Source: JBMOMT01 sp049324835
Lineage (GTDB): Bacteria > Chloroflexota > Anaerolineae > CAYNKW01
Length of the DNA: 46,111 nucleotides
Direction of reading: 5' to 3'
Assembly (NCBI GenBank): GCA_049324835.1
Contig: JBMOMT010000068.1
Span: forward strand, 1-46,111
Part shown: piece after piece, positions 21,644-29,904 of the stretch
Layout of the letters: the number at the start of each line of letters is the position of its first letter
Numbering within the stretch: position 1 is the first letter of the stretch
Made by a program: the position numbers and the translations under genes
Notes under the pieces: model-generated
What the model was told of the DNA's origin: nothing
The model's input: the letters and a program-made list of their open reading frames with translations, nothing else
Database searches by the model: none

Positions 21644-22996
21644 GTGAGCCAAAACACGGAACAACCAACGGTATACCTTTCCGGGCCGCGGGCCTTGCGC
21701 GCCGGCCAACGCGCCACCCACCCGCCGCGCCACCTGGAGCCGTTGCTGCTGGCGCTGGCGGCCGCCTTTTGCCTGACCAGCGCGATCACACTGGCGTGGG
21801 TCAAGACGGGACGCATCGGCCTGGAAGCCATCTGGCCGGCCCTGATCTGGGCAGCGGCGTTGGCCGCGGCCTGGCTGGCCCTGCGCCGCTTCCGCCCGGC
21901 CCACGACCCGCTGCTGCTGCCGATCACCGGCTTGCTGACCGGGCTGGGCCTGATCCTGGTGGCGCGTCTGGCGCCCGCCTTTGCGCTGCGCCAACTGCTC
22001 TGGAGTCTGCTGGGGCTGGGAGCCATGCTGATGGTGGCGCTGGGCCTGGGCAGGTCGCCGGGCGGGGCAGCGGGCGAGGGACTGCGGCTGCTGCGGCGCT
22101 ATCGTTACACCTGGCTCTTTGCCGGGCTGGGCTTGCTGGCGTTGACGCTGGTTTTTGGCGTCAACCCGGCCGGCACCGGCTCAAAACTTTGGATCGGGCT
22201 GGCGGGACTCTATTTTCAGCCCTCGGAACTGCTCAAACTGCTGATGGTGGTTTTCCTGGCCAGTTATTTCGCCGAAAAGCGGCCCCTGCTCACCGGCACC
22301 GTGTACCAGATCGGTCGCCTGCGTCTGCCTCCCCTGCCCTACCTGGGGCCGGTGCTGCTGATGTGGGGCTTTTCGTTGTTGCTGCTCATCTGGCAGCGTG
22401 ATCTGGGGGCGGCGTGGCTGTTTTTTGCCGTGTTTCTGGCCATGCTCTATGCCACCATCGGCCAGATGGGTTACGTGTTGCTGGGGCTGATGCTCTTTTG
22501 CGGCGGCGCTGCTCTCGGCTATCGGCTGTTCGATCACGTCCGGCTGCGGGTGGACATCTGGCTGAACCCGTGGGCGGAAGCCAGCGGGCGCGCCTTCCAG
22601 ATCGTACAATCGCTGCTGGCCTTTGCCGCCGGCGGCCTGCTGGGCCAGGGAATAGGCCAGGGCGCGCCGACCTTTATCCCGGTGGTGCATTCGGATTTTG
22701 TTTTTTCGGCCATCGGCGAAGAACTGGGCCTGATCGGCGCGCTGGGTGTGGTGGCGCTTTTTGCTCTTTTGGTGGCCCGCGCCGGGCGCATCGCACTCCA
22801 GGCTCGCACTCCCTTCCGTCAATTGCTGGCCTTTGGGCTGGCCATGCTGCTGGGCCTGCAAGCCCTGACCATCATGGCCGGCAGCCTCAAACTGGTGCCC
22901 CTCACCGGCGTGACCCTGCCCTTCGTCAGTTATGGCGGCAGCTCGATGCTCACCAGTTTTGCATTGGTGGGGCTGTTGTACGCCACGGAGAACTGA
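21644..22996 (+). CDS. SEDS-family protein (FtsW/RodA/SpoVE) with altered catalytic loop
   Basis: A 450-residue multipass membrane protein from GTG, one base after the mtnP stop. SEDS marks are the segments FGVNPAGTGSKLWIGLAGLYFQPSELLKL, AFQIVQSLLAFAAGGLLGQG, FIPVVHSDFVFSAIGEELGLIG and PFVSYGGSSML. SEDS proteins are peptidoglycan glycosyltransferases that work with class B PBPs. The large outside loop, which is DP-x-G-x-GYQ in most members, here reads NPWAEASGRAFQ; the position of the essential Asp appears to be Glu (E312). The following PBP-like gene starts with no gap. Glycosyltransferase activity is therefore open to question. Confidence 0.88.
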   Translation: MSQNTEQPTVYLSGPRALRAGQRATHPPRHLEPLLLALAAAFCLTSAITLAWVKTGRIGLEAIWPALIWAAALAAAWLALRRFRPAHDPLLLPITGLLTGLGLILVARLAPAFALRQLLWSLLGLGAMLMVALGLGRSPGGAAGEGLRLLRRYRYTWLFAGLGLLALTLVFGVNPAGTGSKLWIGLAGLYFQPSELLKLLMVVFLASYFAEKRPLLTGTVYQIGRLRLPPLPYLGPVLLMWGFSLLLLIWQRDLGAAWLFFAVFLAMLYATIGQMGYVLLGLMLFCGGAALGYRLFDHVRLRVDIWLNPWAEASGRAFQIVQSLLAFAAGGLLGQGIGQGAPTFIPVVHSDFVFSAIGEELGLIGALGVVALFALLVARAGRIALQARTPFRQLLAFGLAMLLGLQALTIMAGSLKLVPLTGVTLPFVSYGGSSMLTSFALVGLLYATEN

Positions 22997-24373
22997 ATGC
23001 ACGCCAACATGCGACGCACGCTGAACCTGATCTTGATCTTTTTTGCGCTGATCGCCTTCTGGCTGGGCTACTGGGGCATTGCCCGCCGTCCAGAATTGTT
23101 GGCCCGCACAGACAACCCACGACGGGTCGTGGCCGAGCAGCAGATACAGCGCGGCCCAATCGTCGACCGCCACGGCGCGCCACTGGTTTGGTCGGAGCGT
23201 AACGACGATGGCATCCTGGAGAGGCGCTACGCCGGCGACTGGCTGGCTCACGCGGTGGGTTATTACAGCCTGCGTCACGGCGTCGGCGGCGCCGAGGCCG
23301 CCTTTGACGACGAATTGCGCGGCGTGGCAGGCCGCACCGCCTGGCAGGCCTGGCGCGACGACCTGCTCCATCTGCCGCAGGTCGGTGAACAGGTGCAACT
23401 GGCACTGGATGCCGATCTACAACGGGCTGCCAGCGAAGCGTTGGGCAAAGCGAGCGGCGCGGTGGTCCTGCTCGACACTCAGAACGGCCAGGTGCTGGCC
23501 CTGGTGAGCCGCCCCACCTTCGATACCAACACCCTCGACGAAGATTGGGACAGCCTGCGTGAAGCGGCCGGCAATCCTCTTTTTAACCGCGCCACCCAGG
23601 GACTCTATCCCCCTGGAGCCACCTTTAACCTGGTGGTGATGGCCGCCGCGCTGGAGGAACGGCTGACCACAGCCGATGAGGTGTTCACCGATCGAGTTGG
23701 TCGCCAGCAATTCGGCGAGGCGACGGTGCGCTGCGCCAACCATCCCGGCCTGATAGACCTGAGTCTGCTCCAGGCGGCGGCCTATGGCTGCAACGTGGCC
23801 TTTGCCGAACTGAGCCTGCGGCTGGGGGGCGAAAGGCTGGCCCGTTACGCCGATTGGTTCGGCATCGGCCTGGCGCCGGGGATAGAGATACCCGCTCAGG
23901 CAGGCCAGCTAAAAGGGGATGAACCGTGGAGTGATGAACTGCTGGCCCTGACCGGCATGGGGCAGGGCGGAGTGCTCGTCTCGCCGCTTCAGATGGCCCT
24001 CATTGCAGCCACCATCGCCAACGACGGGGCCATGCCCTGGCCCGGTCTACGATCCGGTTCCACCGTTCCACCGCGTCCGGTGATCCAACCGCAGACGGCC
24101 CAACTGGTGCGCCAGGCCATGGTGCTGGCGGTGACGCACGGCCCTGCCCATCTGGCCGCCCTGCCAGAGGTGACCGTGGCCGGCAAGGTGGGCACTGCCG
24201 AAGCGGGTGAGGAGGTGGCGCCCCATGGCTGGTTCGTGGGTTTTGCGCCCGCCGGAGCAGGCGATGGGCCACGGTATGCGGTGGCAGTCATCGTGGAGCA
24301 CGGCGGAAGCGGAGGGCAATCGGCGGCGCCAATAGCGGCCGAGATGCTGGAACGGGCGCTGTCTGGCCAATAA
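22997..24373 (+). CDS. Class B PBP-like protein without transpeptidase active-site residues
   Basis: A 458-residue protein with an N-terminal membrane anchor (residues 8-28), a short PBP dimer-type region (RGPIVDRHGAPL) and a transpeptidase fold. All three catalytic motifs are changed. SxxK is A208-T-F-N211 (within YPPGATFNLVV), SxN is G264-C-N266, and KTG is K397-V-G399. The surrounding sequence is otherwise well kept, as in GLIDLSLLQAAAYGCNVAFAEL and LALTGMGQGGVLVSPLQMA, so it folds like a PBP but cannot acylate by the standard mechanism. Its gene directly abuts that of the SEDS protein, the usual partner. It may act as a scaffold or regulator. The terminator follows after about 30 bases. 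Confidence 0.88.
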   Translation: MHANMRRTLNLILIFFALIAFWLGYWGIARRPELLARTDNPRRVVAEQQIQRGPIVDRHGAPLVWSERNDDGILERRYAGDWLAHAVGYYSLRHGVGGAEAAFDDELRGVAGRTAWQAWRDDLLHLPQVGEQVQLALDADLQRAASEALGKASGAVVLLDTQNGQVLALVSRPTFDTNTLDEDWDSLREAAGNPLFNRATQGLYPPGATFNLVVMAAALEERLTTADEVFTDRVGRQQFGEATVRCANHPGLIDLSLLQAAAYGCNVAFAELSLRLGGERLARYADWFGIGLAPGIEIPAQAGQLKGDEPWSDELLALTGMGQGGVLVSPLQMALIAATIANDGAMPWPGLRSGSTVPPRPVIQPQTAQLVRQAMVLAVTHGPAHLAALPEVTVAGKVGTAEAGEEVAPHGWFVGFAPAGAGDGPRYAVAVIVEHGGSGGQSAAPIAAEMLERALSGQ

Positions 24374-24405
24374 AGCCGGGCAAAACGCGCACGCTGGCCG
24401 GGATC

Positions 24406-24448
24406 AAAAGAGACGGGCTGCCTGCACACAGGGCCCGTCTCTTTTTTT
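24406..24448. terminator. Bidirectional terminator between PBP-like and mscS
   Basis: AAAAGAGACGGGC pairs with GCCCGTCTCTTTT around a 14-base loop, with T tracts on both strands. It separates two convergent genes. Confidence 0.9.
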
Positions 24449-24463
24449 GAGGCCTCGAGCCGC

Positions 24464-25324
24464 TCAATCTCCCAGATTGCCCTTTTCCAACAATTGGGGC
24501 AATTTACCCAGGTAAACGGTGCGATTCACCGGCACCGCCAGCTCGACGTCGCGTTTACGAAACTCGGCCAGCACTTTGGGTCGGAATTCGGTGAGCACGT
24601 CGAACCAGACGGCGTTCGGCGCGTGAAAGAGAGCCCGGATGTCGATGGCATACTCGCGCACGTCCGAGACGTAAACCGTGATGGCCACATCTGGAGCCCG
24701 GCGCTGTTCGGCCTCGATGACCGAGCGCACGGCCTGCAGGGCGTTTTCGATGTCCTCTTCGTAGGCGATGGAAAAGGTGACGTCGATACGCCGCGTGGGA
24801 TTGATGGAATAGTTGATCACCGGGTCGGTGGCCATGGTGCTGTTGGGAATGGTCACCACCGTGCCATCCCAGGTGGTGATGGTGGTGGAGCGTAACGAGA
24901 TCTCGTGCACGGTGCCGCTATAAACACCCACGTCGATGGCATCACCCACCACGAAGGACTGATCGACGAGAATGAAAATGCCAGAGATAAAGTTGGCTGC
25001 CACATCCTTGACGGCGAAACCCACGATGATGCCGATCACACCGGCGGCGGTGAGTAAACTATAGAGCGCGTCGGTCCAACCCATGATGTAGACGGTGATC
25101 ACGCTGGCGACGCTGATGACCAGATAATCGAGCAGGCGATCCAGCGTGCCGAGCTCACGCGTGTTGATCTCTACCCCTGCGAAGCGTCTGTCAAAGGCCT
25201 CTATCCACCTGGAAAGGTAACGCACCAGCACCCAGGCCAACGCCCAGGTGATGACGATCAGAATCGCCCTGCGAAAATAATCGTGGGTGACGATGCTCTG
25301 AAGAAATCGAGCCACATTCTCCAT
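24464..25324 (-). CDS. MscS-family mechanosensitive channel
   Basis: A 286-residue protein. It has a few N-terminal helices and the pore helix with AAGVIGIIVGFAVKDVAANF, then the beta domain (GVYSGTVHEISLRSTTI, GTVVTIPNSTM) and a soluble C-terminal part. MscS channels open on membrane tension and release solutes in osmotic downshock. The start ATG 25324 lies 33 bases after the upstream hydrolase gene, so it is the last gene of the pyrG group on this strand. The protein is close to the minimal size for the family. Confidence 0.93.
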   Translation of the reverse strand: MENVARFLQSIVTHDYFRRAILIVITWALAWVLVRYLSRWIEAFDRRFAGVEINTRELGTLDRLLDYLVISVASVITVYIMGWTDALYSLLTAAGVIGIIVGFAVKDVAANFISGIFILVDQSFVVGDAIDVGVYSGTVHEISLRSTTITTWDGTVVTIPNSTMATDPVINYSINPTRRIDVTFSIAYEEDIENALQAVRSVIEAEQRRAPDVAITVYVSDVREYAIDIRALFHAPNAVWFDVLTEFRPKVLAEFRKRDVELAVPVNRTVYLGKLPQLLEKGNLGD

Positions 25325-25357
25325 ATCACTTCTCCCGTGATGCGTTGCTGCGATGAA

Positions 25358-26224
25358 TCAGCTCTTGCCGGCAAAGGTTCGAAAATCGATCCACAGCCGT
25401 TCGGCGATGCGCTGCGCCACCGGGCGGCAACTCCAATAGCCAGAATGGGCGTTGGCCCCGCTCCACACCGCCACGTCCTGGAGCACCCCTTCCTGGATCA
25501 ATGCCGGGTAAATGGGCGCCAGCGGAAAAGCCAGCGGATCCCAACGGCTGTAGAAATTGAGCCAGGCCCCACCCTGCCGCACGGCCACCGGCCGATCGCG
25601 ATACCAGGTCTGCGCCGGATCGTGGGTCAGCGACCAGATGGCCAGCGGCGATCCCATGGTGAACAGGTTCGAGAGCTCCAGATCCAGCGCCAGCACCGGC
25701 GGCAGCGCGTCGGGCTGCGTCTGCGCCACGTGCAGGTAATGCTGCACCTCGACGTAAAAATCGTAACACACATCGTAAGTGATGATACAACCCAGGCTAT
25801 GGGCCACGATGTTCACGAAAAGCGGCCCTTCAGGATAACGCTCTCGCAGCCATTGCCCCTCGGCCACGATAGCCTGGCGCAACAGGTTCTTGATCCTATC
25901 GTGCCAGTGAGACGAGAGATACAACAAAGCGTCGTCAAAACCGGTCACCAGCATCTGCCGCAAGGGATAAAGGTCGGTCAACGTCTGGCGACGGCTGGGC
26001 GTGGGATAAAAACGTTTCAACAGGCTCTCCTGCTCCTGCCGCCCAATGTCCGACCAATCCACAGGACGAAACCGGATGGCCTCGTCGACTTGTTGGATCG
26101 ACATACCGGACAAGACCTGGAATTCGGCTTTGACCCGCTCCGCCAATGGGTCATGATAAGCATAGGGCTGATCGCCCACGCCGTGGATGACGATCACACT
26201 CATCGTACGCTGTTGGCCTGTCAT
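25358..26224 (-). CDS. Alpha/beta hydrolase-like protein, lipase-type
   Basis: A 288-residue protein. VIVIHGVGDQP at the start and the nucleophile elbow VAHSLGCII are typical of alpha/beta hydrolases of the lipase/PGAP1-like type; N-terminal oxyanion Gly and Asp and a late His (HSGYW) are plausible. The substrate is not known. The start ATG 26224 is confirmed by a four-base overlap with the pyrG stop (ATGA), so the two genes are translationally coupled. The hydrolase has no evident signal peptide or membrane segment. Confidence 0.75.
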   Translation of the reverse strand: MTGQQRTMSVIVIHGVGDQPYAYHDPLAERVKAEFQVLSGMSIQQVDEAIRFRPVDWSDIGRQEQESLLKRFYPTPSRRQTLTDLYPLRQMLVTGFDDALLYLSSHWHDRIKNLLRQAIVAEGQWLRERYPEGPLFVNIVAHSLGCIITYDVCYDFYVEVQHYLHVAQTQPDALPPVLALDLELSNLFTMGSPLAIWSLTHDPAQTWYRDRPVAVRQGGAWLNFYSRWDPLAFPLAPIYPALIQEGVLQDVAVWSGANAHSGYWSCRPVAQRIAERLWIDFRTFAGKS

Positions 26225-27867
26225 TGCGCCGCCTCCTCTCCCTCTGCAGGCACACACATCCCCCGCGAACGGGCGAACCGCCGGGCAGCCTCCACGAAAC
26301 CCAAAAAGAGGGGATGGGGCCGGTTGGGCCGCGATTTGAACTCTGGGTGGAACTGACTGCCCACCATCCAGGGATGATCTGCCATCTCGGCGATCTCGAC
26401 CAACCGGCCATCCGGCGAGAGGCCACTGAAAACCATGCCGCCGCGGGCCAACACATCTCGAAAGGCGTTGTTCACCTCGAAACGATGCCGGTGCCGCTCC
26501 TGTACCTGAGCAGTGCCGTAGGCCTGAGCGGCCCGCGTGCCCGGCGCCAGGTTGCAGGGACACAGTCCCAGCCGCATGGTGCCACCCATATCGCTGATGT
26601 CCCGCTGATCGGGCAGCAGATCGATCACCGGGTAACGCGTGGCGATGTCGAATTCAGTAGAGTTGGGCTCGTCGCTGTTCAGCACGTGCCGCGCCAGCTC
26701 GATGGTCATCACCTGCATGCCCAGGCACAAACCCAAATAAGGCACCCCATTCTGGCGAGCATAACGCGCGGCGACGATCTTGCCCTCGATGCCGCGGTAG
26801 CCAAAGCCGCCCGGCACCACGATGCCGCCCACCGCCGCCAGACGATCCAACGCGCGTCCGCGCTCCAGGTCTTCCGAGCTGATCCAGACGATGTCGATGT
26901 CACAGTCGTGCGCCAGACCGGCGTGTTTGAGCGCCTCACGCACGCTGATGTAGGCATCCTCCAACTCGACGTATTTGCCCACGATGGCCACCGGCAACGT
27001 CGCTTTGGGGCGGCGAAAACCCTCCAGCAAAGCCCACCACTCACTCAGGTCTGGCTCAAGATGGCCCAAACCCAACCACTCGGTTAACAACTGCCCCAGA
27101 CCGGCCTCTTCCAACGCCTGCACCACCTCATAGATGTTGGCCCGCGTCACCAGTGGGATGACCGCCTCAGGCTCGACATCACAAAACAGGGCGATCTTGT
27201 TGCGCACGCCTTCACCCACCGGCTGATCCGAGCGGGCCACGATGACATCTGGCTGGATGCCGATGCCGCGCAGCTCACGCACGCTGTGTTGGGTGGGTTT
27301 GGTTTTGAGCTCGCCGGTGGGGGCGATGTAAGGCAACAGCGTGAGATGAACGTAAAGCACGTTGTCAGAGCCCACGTCTTTACGCATCTGCCGGATGGCC
27401 TCCAGGAACGGCAGGCCCTCGATGTCGCCCACCGTGCCGCCCACCTCAACAATGATCACCTCCGCGCCGCTTTTGCGCGCCACCAGACCGATGCGCCGCT
27501 TGATCTCGTTGGTGATGTGGGGGATCACCTGGATGGTGCCGCCCAGGTAATCGCCCCGGCGCTCTTTGGCAATGACCTCGGCGTAAACCTGACCGGTGGT
27601 CACATTGCTGGCCTGAGAGAGGTTCTCGTCGATGAAACGTTCGTAATGGCCCAGGTCCAGATCGGTTTCCGCGCCGTCGTCGGTGACAAACACCTCGCCG
27701 TGCTGATAAGGCGACATCGTGCCGGGATCGACGTTGATGTAGGGATCCAGTTTCTGGATCGAAACCGACACGCCGCGCGCCTTGAGCAGCCGCCCCATAG
27801 AGGCGCAGGTCACGCCCTTGCCCACCGAACTGACCACCCCCCCGGTCACAAAGATGTACTTGGGCAT
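26221..27867 (-). CDS. pyrG: CTP synthase
   Basis: A 548-residue protein of normal length. The amidoligase domain begins MPKYIFVTGGVVSSVGKGV, with LDPYINVDPGTMSPYQHGEV and EVGGTVGDIEGLPF. The C-terminal glutamine amidotransferase has PGGFGYRG and the catalytic Cys in YLGLCLGMQVM. It converts UTP to CTP with glutamine and ATP. The start ATG 27867 follows GGGAGGGG. Two hairpins lie between it and the roadblock gene (27912-27946 and 27963-27982). No promoter is clear in that gap. Confidence 0.97.
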   Translation of the reverse strand: MPKYIFVTGGVVSSVGKGVTCASMGRLLKARGVSVSIQKLDPYINVDPGTMSPYQHGEVFVTDDGAETDLDLGHYERFIDENLSQASNVTTGQVYAEVIAKERRGDYLGGTIQVIPHITNEIKRRIGLVARKSGAEVIIVEVGGTVGDIEGLPFLEAIRQMRKDVGSDNVLYVHLTLLPYIAPTGELKTKPTQHSVRELRGIGIQPDVIVARSDQPVGEGVRNKIALFCDVEPEAVIPLVTRANIYEVVQALEEAGLGQLLTEWLGLGHLEPDLSEWWALLEGFRRPKATLPVAIVGKYVELEDAYISVREALKHAGLAHDCDIDIVWISSEDLERGRALDRLAAVGGIVVPGGFGYRGIEGKIVAARYARQNGVPYLGLCLGMQVMTIELARHVLNSDEPNSTEFDIATRYPVIDLLPDQRDISDMGGTMRLGLCPCNLAPGTRAAQAYGTAQVQERHRHRFEVNNAFRDVLARGGMVFSGLSPDGRLVEIAEMADHPWMVGSQFHPEFKSRPNRPHPLFLGFVEAARRFARSRGMCVPAEGEEAAQ

Positions 27868-27911
27868 TCAGCCCCTCCCACAGCCATTTTGAGGCCGCTT
27901 CGATAAACAGA

Positions 27912-27946
27912 GATGGGGAGAGAGTGACTGAGACTCTCTCCCCATC
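27912..27946. terminator. Hairpin between the roadblock gene and pyrG
   Basis: GATGGGGAGAGAGT pairs perfectly with ACTCTCTCCCCATC around a seven-base loop. On the minus strand TCTGTTTATCG follows, so the T tract is weak. It lies 45 bases before pyrG and after the roadblock stop. It could end the roadblock transcript or attenuate pyrG. Confidence 0.7.
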
Positions 27947-27962
27947 GAACGGATCCTTTCAG

Positions 27963-27982
27963 TTTGCCCTGCCGAGGGCAAC
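27963..27982 (-). other. Small hairpin in the pyrG leader
   Basis: On the minus strand GTTGCCCT pairs with AGGGCAAAC (one mismatch or bulge) across CGGC. It stands before the larger hairpin at 27912-27946. Its role is unknown; it could compete in folding with it. Confidence 0.4.
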
Positions 27983-28010
27983 AGCGCCATACCACCCTGA
28001 GCTGATGGGC

Positions 28011-28382
28011 TCACACCATCTGGGTCAGATCTTCTGCCGCGCGGCGCATATCCAGGAACACCAGGCCCAGCTTGGCCTCCTTACGCGCCAGGGCCGTCAG
28101 AACGGCCTCCTCTCCCACGGCGGTCAGAATCACATAACCGTTATCACCCCGGATGTAGACCTGATCCAGAGCCCCGCGACCCAACTCGCTGGCGATGCGC
28201 TCCCCCAGCGAAAGCATGGCCGCCGACATGGCCGAGACCCGATCTTCTTCTACACTGGCGGGCAGCGAGGAAGCCATGATCAAACCATCTACACTGACCA
28301 CAGCCGACGCCTCAATATCTGGCGTGCTGACCTGCATCTCTCGCAAGCGATCTACCATGCGTTCTGTCCGCGATTTCGTCAT
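28011..28382 (-). CDS. Roadblock/LC7 domain protein (MglB-like)
   Basis: A 123-residue protein of the roadblock/LC7 fold: MVDRLREMQVSTPDIEASAVVS, GLIMASSLP and LGERIASELGRGALDQVYIRG. Bacterial members such as MglB regulate small Ras-like GTPases that control polarity or motility, and others appear in signalling operons. No small GTPase is present in the window, so the partner may lie elsewhere. A promoter (TTGACA-17-TATCAT) lies upstream, so it is transcribed separately from the DUF4129 gene. No signal or membrane segment is seen. Confidence 0.85.
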   Translation of the reverse strand: MTKSRTERMVDRLREMQVSTPDIEASAVVSVDGLIMASSLPASVEEDRVSAMSAAMLSLGERIASELGRGALDQVYIRGDNGYVILTAVGEEAVLTALARKEAKLGLVFLDMRRAAEDLTQMV

Positions 28383-28431
28383 CGCCAGGTCTTCTCCTTT
28401 CCGCCCCCCAGGTCTACATATTGACGTCTAA

Positions 28432-28460
28432 ATGATACCACAAGTCGCTTTCAATGTCAA
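28432..28460 (-). promoter_or_regulatory. Promoter of the roadblock gene
   Basis: On the minus strand TTGACA (28460-28455), 17 bases, TATCAT (28437-28432). It begins just after the stop codon of the DUF4129 gene. Confidence 0.8.
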
Positions 28461-28467
28461 AACTAAT

Positions 28468-29904
28468 TCAGCCATCGGCCTGGTTTTCCACCGGGTGTGC
28501 CTCTGCCCAGGCCCGGATGCGCTGCCAGACGTCGCGCCAGGTTTGCAGCTCAGCCTCTGTATCGGGCGCCAATCCATAATGGGCATCGACGTAAGCCCGG
28601 GTGAGCAGCCGCAGTTCGGCATCCCAACCGGGAAAGACCTGGCCCAAAGTCGATAGATACTCAAAAGGAGTTTGGGCCGGCAGGCGGGGTGCGCCGCGCC
28701 GGTCGGCCAGCTCCATGAGGCTGGCATAGATGCGGCGGATGGTGGCGATGGAAAAGGCCCGCCGTCTTTCTCGACCTGAGAACAGATGCGTCAGGCGGCG
28801 CAGGTTACGGCGCAGGCCGCGCCACAACCCCGCCCCCACCTCCCTCGACGACCAGACCGACTCCCGCCAGACATCGGTGGTGGGCTCCAGACCCAACCGC
28901 CAGCGGCGGATGGTCAGCAAGAGAACCAGGAAAACGGCGACGATCACCAGCGCCAGCAGCCCCTTGCCCACCAGATCCAGCCATGCTGGCGGTTCAGCCA
29001 GCCCCTCCGCAGGGGCCAGATCACCAAAAGGCGCGGGCGGGCTGAGGGTGAGAGTTTCCAGCTCAAACCCCTCACTCATCGGCAGGAAGCGCACGATGGC
29101 CTGAAAAAGCGCATTGAGCGCCATGACAAACAAATAGCTCAAGGCAAAAACCACGTACAGCAAAGACAGTTTCAGGGCATTCACCGCCGGTTGCAGCCAG
29201 CGCGAGAGAGCCGTCTCGGTGGTGAGCAACCAGCTCAACAACAGGCCCAACGATAACGTCCCGCCGGCGCCCACCAGCAGGAAAAGCAGCCACGATGGTC
29301 CCAGAGGTCGGGCTTCCTGAGCCGCCGGCAAACCATCTTTGATACGAGCCAGAGCCACTGCCACCAGACCGCTCATAAAGAGCAGCACCAGCCAGCCGAC
29401 GGCGTCCTGGCGACCACTGAAGGCCTGCGCCACGAACAGCCCTATCACCAGCAGCACTCCCAGGCGAAACTGAAAGCCCACCTCGTCGACCATCAACGAG
29501 CGTGCGCCGGTGCGAACGCCGCGCCACCACAGGACGAACGTCGCCAACAAGAGATACAGATCGCGGCTCATGAGCGGCTCGAAGCGGAACAGGTTGCCCA
29601 GGGAACGGCCCAACCAGCCCAGGCTCCCCGCCGACGCGCCGGGGTAGACCTGGCCACGGATCAGCAGCAACGCCGAGAGCAGGATCAACACGCCGATAGT
29701 CATCTGCTGGTAACGATCCACGATGCGCCAATGGCTGAACAACTCGGCCACGGTCAGCGCCAGGAAAAACAGACCCACGCCCACGGCCGGTTTCAGCACA
29801 TCGTAGCCGGTGGCCGCTCGACCCAACAGCGCCAGCCAGGGATAGAGCCAGCTCAATTCCACCGCCGAGACAGCGATCAGCAGCAGAACACGATACGGCT
29901 TCAT
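28468..29904 (-). CDS. DUF4129 domain membrane protein
   Basis: A 478-residue protein with about nine hydrophobic segments in the first 370 residues, then a cytoplasmic C-terminal DUF4129 domain (IRRIYASLMELADRRGAPRL, QTPFEYLSTLGQVFP, LLTRAYVDAHYG). Such proteins usually accompany MoxR ATPases and DUF58 proteins, and the domain often follows a transglutaminase-like domain, which is absent here. The function is unknown; a cell-envelope or chaperone-like assembly role is supposed for the system. The start ATG overlaps the DUF58 stop by four bases. The start chosen is the ATG at 29904 rather than the upstream one. Confidence 0.85.
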   Translation of the reverse strand: MKPYRVLLLIAVSAVELSWLYPWLALLGRAATGYDVLKPAVGVGLFFLALTVAELFSHWRIVDRYQQMTIGVLILLSALLLIRGQVYPGASAGSLGWLGRSLGNLFRFEPLMSRDLYLLLATFVLWWRGVRTGARSLMVDEVGFQFRLGVLLVIGLFVAQAFSGRQDAVGWLVLLFMSGLVAVALARIKDGLPAAQEARPLGPSWLLFLLVGAGGTLSLGLLLSWLLTTETALSRWLQPAVNALKLSLLYVVFALSYLFVMALNALFQAIVRFLPMSEGFELETLTLSPPAPFGDLAPAEGLAEPPAWLDLVGKGLLALVIVAVFLVLLLTIRRWRLGLEPTTDVWRESVWSSREVGAGLWRGLRRNLRRLTHLFSGRERRRAFSIATIRRIYASLMELADRRGAPRLPAQTPFEYLSTLGQVFPGWDAELRLLTRAYVDAHYGLAPDTEAELQTWRDVWQRIRAWAEAHPVENQADG

